Shown here piece after piece: positions 56,991-64,000 of a DNA stretch of 64,000 nucleotides; positions within the stretch are counted from its first letter, which is position 1, and every line of letters begins with the position of its first letter. The position numbers and the translations under genes were made by a program. Source of the stretch: Juglans regia (Eukaryota; Streptophyta; Magnoliopsida; Fagales; Juglandaceae); NCBI RefSeq assembly GCF_001411555.2, contig NC_049905.1, positions 5,642,001 through 5,706,000 of the forward strand, read 5' to 3'. The notes beneath the pieces were generated by a model. It searched no databases. It saw only the letters and a list, made by a program, of their open reading frames with translations, and had not been told where the DNA came from.

Positions 56991-57529
56991 GGATTCATAG
57001 TCGGTTCCAAGCCCTGCAAGGAGATAGACAGAGAATTCATGGTCAGTGAGGGTATGGCCAGCTGCACTGAGGGAGGAGGCAAGAGTTTTGCTTTGTTGTA
57101 ATAATCCAAAACGGACTCAGTCCCTTTTTTTAGGGTAGCAAGCTGATAATGGGTGTGGAAGACGTGAGCAGTGGATTGAGCTTGGAAGATGTTTTAGAGG
57201 GTTGTCCAGACTTCATGAGATGTAGTGCAGTCCAACACTTGGGCAAGAACAGACTTGGAAAGGGAAGAGTTAATGGCAGAGATGAGGAGTTGATCTTGTA
57301 ATACCCATCGGGTATGTTCGGGATTTATTTTGCCGTCAATGAAGGCAGTAGGGGAGGGGATAGAACCATCCACATATCCAAAGAGTTGATGACCCTTGAG
57401 AAAGGGCACAATCTGAGCCTTCCATAGTGGGAAGTTTTGAATGGTGAGTTTGACAGTAACACAGTGTGTAGCAGAGTTGAGAATGGAGGAGGGATTAGGA
57501 GGAGGGGAGGAATTTTCTGAGGAGGCCAT
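56991..57529 (-). pseudogene. Copia gag N-terminal part, frame interrupted
   Basis: ATG at 57529 opens a 111-codon frame (SVKLTIQNFPLWKAQ-like gag start, with RWVLQDQLLISAINSSLS) that meets a TAA at 57194-57196. The frame then continues open to an A-rich run near 57085-57090, where a single-base length change moves coding into the frame of the long polyprotein. One nonsense change plus one frameshift therefore separate gag from pol. Programmed frameshifting is not usual in plant Copia elements, so these are probably inactivating mutations. Confidence 0.8.
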
Positions 57530-57568
57530 GGGAAAGAAGAGGACGTGAGTCTCAGGCTCTAGATACCA

Positions 57569-57916
57569 TGTTTAAACTAAGATAAAGGAAAGCACGAGAG
57601 TTGTTTGATAAAAGTCCATACACATTATTGATAGTCAACGCATAGGAAAAATATCTCATTTACGTTTCTCTCTTACATTGTTTCTGTATACAGAGTATCT
57701 ATTTATAGTGTCTATTCAGTAACAACCTTTACAATGTATACCACTCAAATATTGACGGGTGGCTGTGAAGAATCATTGGCTATATGTGCAGGACGGCGAT
57801 AGCGCTTTCTGTTGTGCAGAGCATGTAGTGGTACTCTGCTGGTGCACAGCTGCGTGAGCTGGGTATCTGCAACGGGCTGCTGCGTGGCTGGTGTAGTGAG
57901 CTGAAATGTCTTAATA
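57569..57916 (-). repeat. 5' LTR of the Copia element
   Basis: 348 bp; carries TATTTATAGT-type promoter words read from the other strand as ACTATAAATA. Followed in element orientation by the primer-binding site at about 57551-57568. Confidence 0.95.
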
Positions 57917-57921
57917 AGGCT

Positions 57922-58261
57922 TGACTGATGGCCTCACTCAAGGCCATGTACAACTGGACAATGGAGGCAATGGAGCCTTAACTAATGCCTTAACAAATGG
58001 CATTGACAGCAGCCTACATACTTGGAAAGAATGACCACGATGATCAGTCTGTTAGTTGACTGCAATTGATTTAGTTGATTATTTCCTAGTTATGTTTGTA
58101 CACTCTCCTTTTGTCTATTGTAATCTCCTCAGTTTGAATACCTTGTAATTTCCTTATTTAGAGAGACACTTGTATATATACAGCAGAGCTGTAGTGTAAA
58201 CAATTCATTGAGTGAATAGAAGAACCTTCTTTCTAGCAGTCCATTCTTCAAGTGAACTACA
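57922..58261. mobile_element. Older solo-LTR-like insert, split by the Copia element
   Basis: The 41 bp at 52934-52974 plus this 340-bp stretch form one older non-NLR insert of about 381 bp, starting TGTTAAAGTATC and ending GAACTACA. It holds a TATATATACA box near 58173 and a downstream leader-like CAATTCATTGAGTGAATAGA, as in plant LTRs. No internal retroviral region accompanies it. I see no target duplication (ACTAG before, ACCAT after). A smaller nested LTR (58050-58236, flanked by CAGTC) is an alternative reading. Confidence 0.5.
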
Positions 58262-59583
58262 ACCATCGAGTATTAATATCTGCAAATTTTGCAATCTAGT
58301 TGAAGAATCCGGCAGCTTCTTCATACCATATATTTAACAAAGATCCAGATATCTTAGATGCTCCAGCTTACAAAAAAGATTCGATGTTAAGAAATAATAT
58401 GGAATTCTATGCAAGTCAAATGCGCGCAACGACTTGAGACTTGAATAAATTGCATCATGTTCTAACTCGTTCGAAAGCTTGTAGCCACTCGATAATAGAA
58501 ATGTTCGTATCCCACTTGCTTTGGAAACTAAAGTTAAGAGAGGAAAAATCCCCAAAGTAACCAGCTGCTACATGCCGGGTTCTCTTGTCAACTTTGTCTG
58601 CTTTATACTCTAATCTGGCGACTAATGGTCCTGCCACGGAGATAGCAATCATGCATGAGGTCATGCATTTTTCGGCTAGTGACGTCACCCAACCAATCTA
58701 TTTCAGCTTCTTGAAAGAATGATCTTCGAGGCATTGATTTTGGTCTGATAACTTGATATATCCTTGTGATATCCAAAGATTAATCAATGTTGATTTAACG
58801 ATCTCATGATCTTTTGGAAATAAACTGCAATAAGCAAAACTCTGTTTCAAATTTGGTGGTAGTTGATTATAACTCAACTTAATAGTTGGTAGTATGTCAT
58901 TTTCATTTTGAGATATTCTTGAAAGTTCATTATCCTTAAAAGACAACCACTCTGTTGTTGGGTTTCTCAAGTACAATAGCCTTCCAATTGTCTTGATGGC
59001 AAGAGGGACAATCTCATTTCCGATTGACACGATTCCTAAATTTTCTAATTGATCCTTTCCAAATGCCATTTGTTGAAATAGAGACCATGACTCATGTTTG
59101 TCTAGACCCTCTAATAGATATGGTTTACCTGCGTGCATAATCTTGGCAACCATTTTACTGCGCGTGGTTACTAATATTTTGCTGCCCCTGGCACCACCCA
59201 TTAGCAGTTGTTTCAACTTAAACCATTCTTCAGGATCCTCATTCCACACATCATCCAAGACAAGCATGTATTTCTTACCATCGATTTCTTTTTTAAGAAA
59301 ACTGATCAATGTACTCATTTCAACATCTTCTGGTTTCTTGTTTGTTGTAGATTCCAAGATTTTTCCAACTAGTTTTTTTACATCAAAGACATCAGAAACA
59401 CACCCCCACATTTTTAGCTGAAAACATTTTTCAATTGTCTCGTGATTGAATGTGAGCTGAGCTAATGTTGTCTTTCCCAATCATCCGATTCCAACAATAG
59501 GAAGAATTGAAACGTTCTCTTCGTCGTTGGAGTCCATCAAAAGTTCAACAACTGCCTTTTGATCATCATCTCTAAACGATGTT
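58262..59583 (-). pseudogene. NLR-B: CC-NB-LRR resistance gene remnant (NB-ARC and first LRRs)
   Basis: Main open part 58698-59480 (260 codons). It follows SFRDDDQKAVVELLMDSNDEEN and ILPIVGIG, after which the P-loop has a TGA (59481-59483) where a glycine codon is expected, then LGKTTLAQ. Further motifs: kinase-2 YMLVLDDVWNE, RNBS-B GSKILVTTRS, RNBS-D FAYCSLFPKDHEI. In the GLPLA region, EIVPLAIKTIG lacks the six residues present in NLR-A (EIVRKCEGVPLIIITIG). A stop at the end of this frame, then frameshifts, break the MHD region and LRR (RTFLLSSGYKLS; LEHLRYLDLC). No coiled-coil domain is found upstream: homology changes at about 59590 to 3' flank of the next gene. Non-functional as a full receptor. 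Confidence 0.9.
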
Positions 59584-59589
59584 CATGCA

Positions 59590-61354
59590 AAGCAGTAATA
59601 CAGAAGTCTCAAGCACTTGGTTGCATCATCATCTTGTAGTCATCATCTTCATATATGCTCCACCATGTGAACCAAATTAATCTTTCCTGCAAGCTTGGAC
59701 ATATGAGGTAGTTACACTTGGAGAGAAATTGTATGTTTTATAGAATTAGTAATCTGGAAAGAACCACAAGCATAATCCAATTATCTTAAAATTTGTCATG
59801 CTAACAGAAATGCAAGCACTTGTGAAATTGTTGAAGTGGCTGATTCACAGTTCTAACAAAAGATATTGGTGGCATATCCTGGGAAAGTGAGTATGTTATG
59901 GAAGAAAATCAATACCAGAAGAAGCTGGATTGTATATATTTTGAAAGTATTGAAGATAAGAAAAGTCGCCAATTGGTTTTACAGGCAAAACAACTACGAT
60001 GAGATAAAACGGGAAATTAATTAGATATGCAATATTTCAATGTGAACCCATGCTTCAGAATGAGTCAAAAATCTCAAAACTATGGCTTTTATCCAAATAT
60101 TCTAGCATACTAGAGAACAGTACTTGTTTTCCTCCCACAGTACCTTGGAAGGAATAAAAGATGAAAAGCAAAATGCAATATCATCCATGGCAAGAAAGCA
60201 AATGCCATTGGGAGAAGCATAAACTGCAAATCTCAGATTTTATAAATACAATTGGATGGAGTGGAAACAATCCATTTTATCAAGTGTGCTCAAAAAAATT
60301 AAACTGATCTAAAAACAAAACAGTTGTCTTCATCCAATAACAGTCGCCGATCTTTCCCTTGCACAAGATTATTGAGAGAAATAGAAAGAAATTGGACAAT
60401 TAGCATTTAAAAGCAACTGAACGTCCACCATAAGTTCTGGAAAATCAATTCGCAGAGATGCTGTGCCATACCACAATCAAGGTCACAAATTACCAACAGT
60501 CACCCAGCATAAGCCTTGCACCTTTCCACAAAGGTTGTCACTTCCATTAGCACCTCTGCAAGAGGTAAAAATGGAATCTCTGGCATTTTCCTAGCAACCA
60601 AACAAGACCAAATTTAACAAAGAATAGAGCAATTACCATCTGATTCTCAGTGGATTCGTGAAGTAGTACGAATCAAGTGTAAGCTCCAATAGCCACATCA
60701 TCGGTAATGCCTACCACGCAGAACTCAAATGTCAAAGACACCAAATGATATTCCCATGCAACTGCAGCTAGCACTGGATTGAATTTCATCAGGAAAAAAA
60801 AAAAAGGAAAAAAAGAAAAAAAAGAAGTTTATTTTGGGATTGCAGTACTTGCATCTAATTGTCTTCAACTCATGGAAATCATTTTAGATATCCATCCTTG
60901 ACGACGACGCCCTTAACTCCACTCCTCGATTTCTCAACAACCTTTTTGCCTCTGCCCAGATCACTCCCTTCCTCCCTTTCCTCCTAAGATTCCTCTTTAT
61001 TCTTCTTTCACCTTCTTGTTGAACAGTGTAATTAATCATAACAAATGTGCGAGGAGTCCTTTTTTTATCCATATTTTTGGCCGTACCTGTAGCATGACTC
61101 TTTTCCTAATGCATGTGAAGAATAACGTAAGTGATGAAACTTCATCTTCTGTGAATATGAAGAAGAAATAAGAAAGAAGAAAATTACCACTAAATTGTTG
61201 ACTTTTGATGGATAACTATAATAAGCATTGAACCTCTTTCTACCGTTCTTCACTTCTTCCTGCAATGAAAATTTTAAGAACAAAGAAAGTTCTGTGAGAT
61301 AAAACGGAAGAGAAAGAGAGAGAGAGAAGTAAGGAATAAGGATACTAAAAAGTT
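59590..61354 (-). other. 3' flank of NLR-A, junction of the tandem NLR duplication
   Basis: Colinear with 50990-52790. A possible C-terminal alternative for NLR-A is present. A donor GTATTT follows the codon ending at 61391. TTTCATTGCAG ends at 61260, and from 61259 the sequence is open through EEVKNGRKRFNAYYSYPSKV to a GTAATT donor. This suggests spliced 3' exons in some transcripts. The frame 60884-61072 (-) shows no domain. No separate gene is supported. Confidence 0.6.
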
Positions 61355-64000
61355 CTAGGAGGCATTAAGATGAAGCGGCGAGTTAAATACCTCGGAGGGC
61401 CAATCCAAGTACAATTTAGGGATGTGAGCAATCTTGGACCAATCCTCTCCCGTCTCGCTCTCGCATCTTGGCAACAATTTGGGACAGTGCTTTCTAATTG
61501 TTAACACTTCCAAAGACTTCAACAAACGCATTTCTTCGGGTAGCGAAGTCAAACTTGGACAATTAGAAATTTCGAACTGTTGAAGTGATGTCCATTTGCA
61601 AATCCAATATGGTAAGGCCCTCAACCTGCAACAACTCGAAATCTGGAACTTATGTAGAGTGGTAACATGTTGAAGACCTGACGGCAGATGCACCAATTTT
61701 GGAAGCCCAATGAAATCCAGAGAGAGGAGGCTCGTAAGGCCTTGCCATCCCATCCCAGCCTCATCATTGCCGCCTAGATCAAGCTTATCACAATGATTAA
61801 TCTTCAGTTGTTGAAGTCTAGTGAGATATTGTATACCTTGAGACAAAGACTCTAATCTATGGCAGTGGAAAATCTGCAAAGACTCGAGAGAAGTCAGGTT
61901 TTGCAGTCCCTTCTCTGGGAGAATCTGTAGATCTTCTATTCTATGTAGTTGTAGACGCTTCAATTTTGAGATAGGAGCGAATGAAGAAGAGGCAAATATA
62001 GAGGAGTCCATATTCATCATCAATGACTGTTGCATTGGCTTCCAGCTAGCATTAGACAGGACCAACTCTTTTTCAAGACGTGGAAACATCGGCATGGAAT
62101 CCAGCACAGTGCAATCCGAGATGGATAGCTCTGAAAGGCAAGGAAATGAAGCTGGGAGTGAACGAGGCGGAGGCTCTTCCCTCCACCACCCCTTGAGATT
62201 AGGGCAATAATAGAGTTGAAGTTCCTCTAAGGATGGGAAGAATGTCCCAGTAAATATATACTCATAATCACTATCTGACATGTACTCAATATCGTCCAAG
62301 TACTTAAGAAACAGACGCTTAAGAGAGGGCAGCTGACTCAATGGTGGCAAACATTGCAGTTTTTTACACTTGGATAATTGAAATTCAACAAGATTTGTGA
62401 GTGACGAAAGCCACCGTGGAAACTCTGCACCTTTGTAACCGCTTAATTCAAGCCTCTTAAGCTTGCGGTCATGAGGTCTTAAGGCTTCCAATTTTCTTAA
62501 TTCAGCATCAGCATCATCCCTCCACCCAAATGAATCGTCCCAATGTAATTTTAGAAAACGAATCTTTTCTTTCTCACCCAAATTTGCAGCCTCGTAATCT
62601 TCAGCATCATCTTTCCCACATCCCAAATTTCTAATCTGTAAATCACCTCTTAGGTAATTTAGTCCCTTTAATTCATTTAGTCCACCACTATGCAGCATGT
62701 TGAGAGAATCCAGCTGGGGGGATACCAGGAAGTCTGATAATGACCGAAGTTTAGTCAATTGCCCCAATCCACGTGGCATATAAGTCAGTTTCCAACATCC
62801 ATTGATGTCAAGATGCCTGAGGTTGACTAATCTTGAAAACTCTCTCGGCCATTCTTCAAGCCAATTACAATTGCACAGTTTTAACGTCTGCAAATTCTGC
62901 AAGCTGGTTATAGAATCTGGTAACTTCTTCATCTTGTACATTCCAGAAAGATCAAGATATCTTAAACTATTCAACTTACAAAACGAGCTTGACGGTAAAC
63001 CATCTAGGCTTCTACTACCCAATTGCAATGCGCGCAACGTTTTGAAGCTTGAAAAAATTGCATCACATTCTGTCATGTACCTAGGCTCACTGTCACTTGG
63101 TGAAAGAAATGTTCGCAGTCTACATTTTGCTTTAGAAATTAAACGTGCGAGATATAAGTAATGTTCTATATCGTAACCAACCCATAGATGACGAGTGCTC
63201 TTGTTAACGTCCTCTTCATATGTAAAAGAGTTTAATGTGGTTACTGACGGTCCTGCAATCAACATAGCAAGATCATGCATGAGGTCATTGATTTTGCAGC
63301 TACTGACTTCACCCGACCAATCTATTGTGACTTTTTCAAAGAAAAATCTCGAAATTAATTCCATAAAGTATTCATGACCAGCATCTTCAAGGCATTCATC
63401 TTCTTCATTATCCATAAAGTATTCATGACCAGCATCTTCAAGGCATTCATCTTCTTCATTTGACGACTTTATAAATCCTTGTGCTATCCAAAGATTAATC
63501 AATGTTGATTTATCAATCTCGTAATCCTTTGGAAATAAACAGCTATAAGCAAAACATTGTTTCAAATGCTGCGGAAGTTGATCGTAAACCAACTTAAGAG
63601 TTGCTAAGATGTCAGCTTCATCATTTAGACGTATTCTTGAAAGTTCATTATTCATAAAAGACAACCACTCTGTTTCTGAATTTTTGAAATACAATAACCT
63701 TCCAATTGTTATTATGATGAGAGGGACACCTTCACATTTTCTCACAATCTCCTTTCCCATATTCACAATTCTCTCATCGTCTGGCTCTTGCCCATTTTTA
63801 AACGCCATCTGTTTAAATAAATACCATGAGTAGTATTCATCTAAACCTCTCAAGTAATATGGTTTAACTGTGCACATAGTATCGGCAACCTCTTCACTAC
63901 GTGTAGTTACTAAAATTTTGCTGCCTCTTGCACCATGCTTTATTAGAACTCGTTTCAATTCAAACCATTCTTCAAGTTCACGATCATTGATGCGCACATT
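61355..64000 (-). CDS. NLR-A: CC-NB-LRR (RGA-like) disease-resistance protein, 5' end outside window
   Basis: Intracellular immune receptor of the CC-NB-LRR class. The open frame runs 880 codons from the window edge; the apparent first Met is an internal GTG, so the coiled coil, P-loop and kinase-2 lie beyond 64000. Visible in order: EEWFELK, RNBS-B GSKILVTTRS, the GLPL equivalent GVPLIIITIG, RNBS-D CFAYSCLFPKDYEIDKSTLI, MHD as NDLMHDLA (63272-63280), then about 20 leucine-rich repeats (LRYLDLSGMYKMKKLPDSI; LVNLRHLDINGCWKLTYMP; TSLPEEMRLLKSLEVLTI). It ends SKIAHIPKLYLDWPSEVF, with the unspliced tail to the stop at 61355-61357. An exact 49-bp tandem repeat (51-bp period) lies between NB-ARC and LRR. 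No stop or frameshift is seen, so it is probably functional. Confidence 0.94.
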   Translation of the reverse strand, partial: NVRINDRELEEWFELKRVLIKHGARGSKILVTTRSEEVADTMCTVKPYYLRGLDEYYSWYLFKQMAFKNGQEPDDERIVNMGKEIVRKCEGVPLIIITIGRLLYFKNSETEWLSFMNNELSRIRLNDEADILATLKLVYDQLPQHLKQCFAYSCLFPKDYEIDKSTLINLWIAQGFIKSSNEEDECLEDAGHEYFMDNEEDECLEDAGHEYFMELISRFFFEKVTIDWSGEVSSCKINDLMHDLAMLIAGPSVTTLNSFTYEEDVNKSTRHLWVGYDIEHYLYLARLISKAKCRLRTFLSPSDSEPRYMTECDAIFSSFKTLRALQLGSRSLDGLPSSSFCKLNSLRYLDLSGMYKMKKLPDSITSLQNLQTLKLCNCNWLEEWPREFSRLVNLRHLDINGCWKLTYMPRGLGQLTKLRSLSDFLVSPQLDSLNMLHSGGLNELKGLNYLRGDLQIRNLGCGKDDAEDYEAANLGEKEKIRFLKLHWDDSFGWRDDADAELRKLEALRPHDRKLKRLELSGYKGAEFPRWLSSLTNLVEFQLSKCKKLQCLPPLSQLPSLKRLFLKYLDDIEYMSDSDYEYIFTGTFFPSLEELQLYYCPNLKGWWREEPPPRSLPASFPCLSELSISDCTVLDSMPMFPRLEKELVLSNASWKPMQQSLMMNMDSSIFASSSFAPISKLKRLQLHRIEDLQILPEKGLQNLTSLESLQIFHCHRLESLSQGIQYLTRLQQLKINHCDKLDLGGNDEAGMGWQGLTSLLSLDFIGLPKLVHLPSGLQHVTTLHKFQISSCCRLRALPYWICKWTSLQQFEISNCPSLTSLPEEMRLLKSLEVLTIRKHCPKLLPRCESETGEDWSKIAHIPKLYLDWPSEVFNSPLHLNAS
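63361..63460 (-). repeat. 51-bp in-frame tandem duplication in NLR-A
   Basis: Copy 1 at 63361-63411, copy 2 from 63412, 49 bp identical. It encodes NEEDECLEDAGHEYFMD followed by NEEDECLEDAGHEYFME. The duplicated 17 residues lie at the helix between the winged-helix (ARC2) domain and the MHD-containing segment. NLR-B has a single diverged copy (QNQCLEDHSFKKLK). Confidence 0.92.

Larger units (their letters stand above)
52970..57921 (-). mobile_element. Complete Ty1/Copia LTR retrotransposon with 5-bp target duplication
   Basis: LTRs 52975-53322 and 57569-57916 are both 348 bp, differ at six positions by eye (about 1.7%), and are flanked by AGGCT at 52970-52974 and 57917-57921. In element orientation the LTR begins TATTAAG and ends AAACA (TA..CA ends rather than TG..CA). 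The boundary is fixed by the polypurine tract GCGGGAGGG just before the 3' LTR. The primer-binding site next to the 5' LTR is TGGTATCTAGAGCC, resembling the initiator-Met-tRNA site with one extra base. It sits in the remains of NLR-B, inside an older LTR-like insert. Confidence 0.96.

Noticed and set aside
61065..61283. 72-codon minus-strand ORF as a separate gene
   Set aside because: Lies in the NLR-A 3' flank, starts within an intron-like stretch and has a paralogous, non-open counterpart at 52420-52680; better read as a possible 3' exon of NLR-A.

Overview
This is a nuclear segment from a flowering plant, most likely a woody eudicot. Genes are split by GT/AG introns, intergenic DNA is very AT-rich, and there are dense MITEs, LINE, SINE, hAT and Copia elements. 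The commonest MITE (TTA target duplication, ends like GGTCTCGTTTG, CATCTCATCTCA runs) resembles repeats I associate with Fagales/Juglandaceae. That placement is recollection plus inference, not proof.

Layout. 1-6300: AT-rich intergenic DNA with MITEs, plus a less AT-rich patch at 5500-6000 that may be organellar. 6300-10750 (+): translation factor eIF2 beta, nine coding exons. 11370-12854 (-): methylesterase of the MES17 type, four exons. 14232-16492 (-): QCR10, a tiny subunit of respiratory complex III, two exons around a 2.07-kb TE-filled intron. 16763-17095 (+): possible transit-peptide exon, divergent from QCR10. 19397-29216 (-): 14-exon, 542-residue DEAD-box RNA helicase whose introns hold a SINE, two hAT-type MITEs and an ORF1-only LINE. 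31622-37390: a full-length but decayed hAT transposon with a perfect 8-bp target duplication. 37391-44220: gene-poor MITE-rich DNA. 44553-47822 (+): cinnamate 4-hydroxylase (CYP73A), canonical 785/134/599-nt exons, 505 residues. 47823-50930: intergenic. 50940-64000 (-): a CC-NB-LRR resistance-gene cluster. One broken copy (NLR-B) is interrupted by a solo-LTR-like sequence that was itself hit by a young Copia element (52975-57916). The second copy (NLR-A, 61355 to the window edge) is open and truncated only by the window.

The eIF2 beta, helicase and QCR10 genes look like housekeeping loci; the first two carry several TGGGCY (site II) motifs upstream. C4H is the second step of phenylpropanoid metabolism and has an AC-type MYB motif upstream. 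The MES17-type enzyme is linked to methyl-auxin hydrolysis. The NLRs are intracellular immune receptors. No operon-like logic or metabolic gene cluster is visible. The unusual content is the transposon structure and the step-by-step decay of the NLR array, rather than a new multi-gene system.
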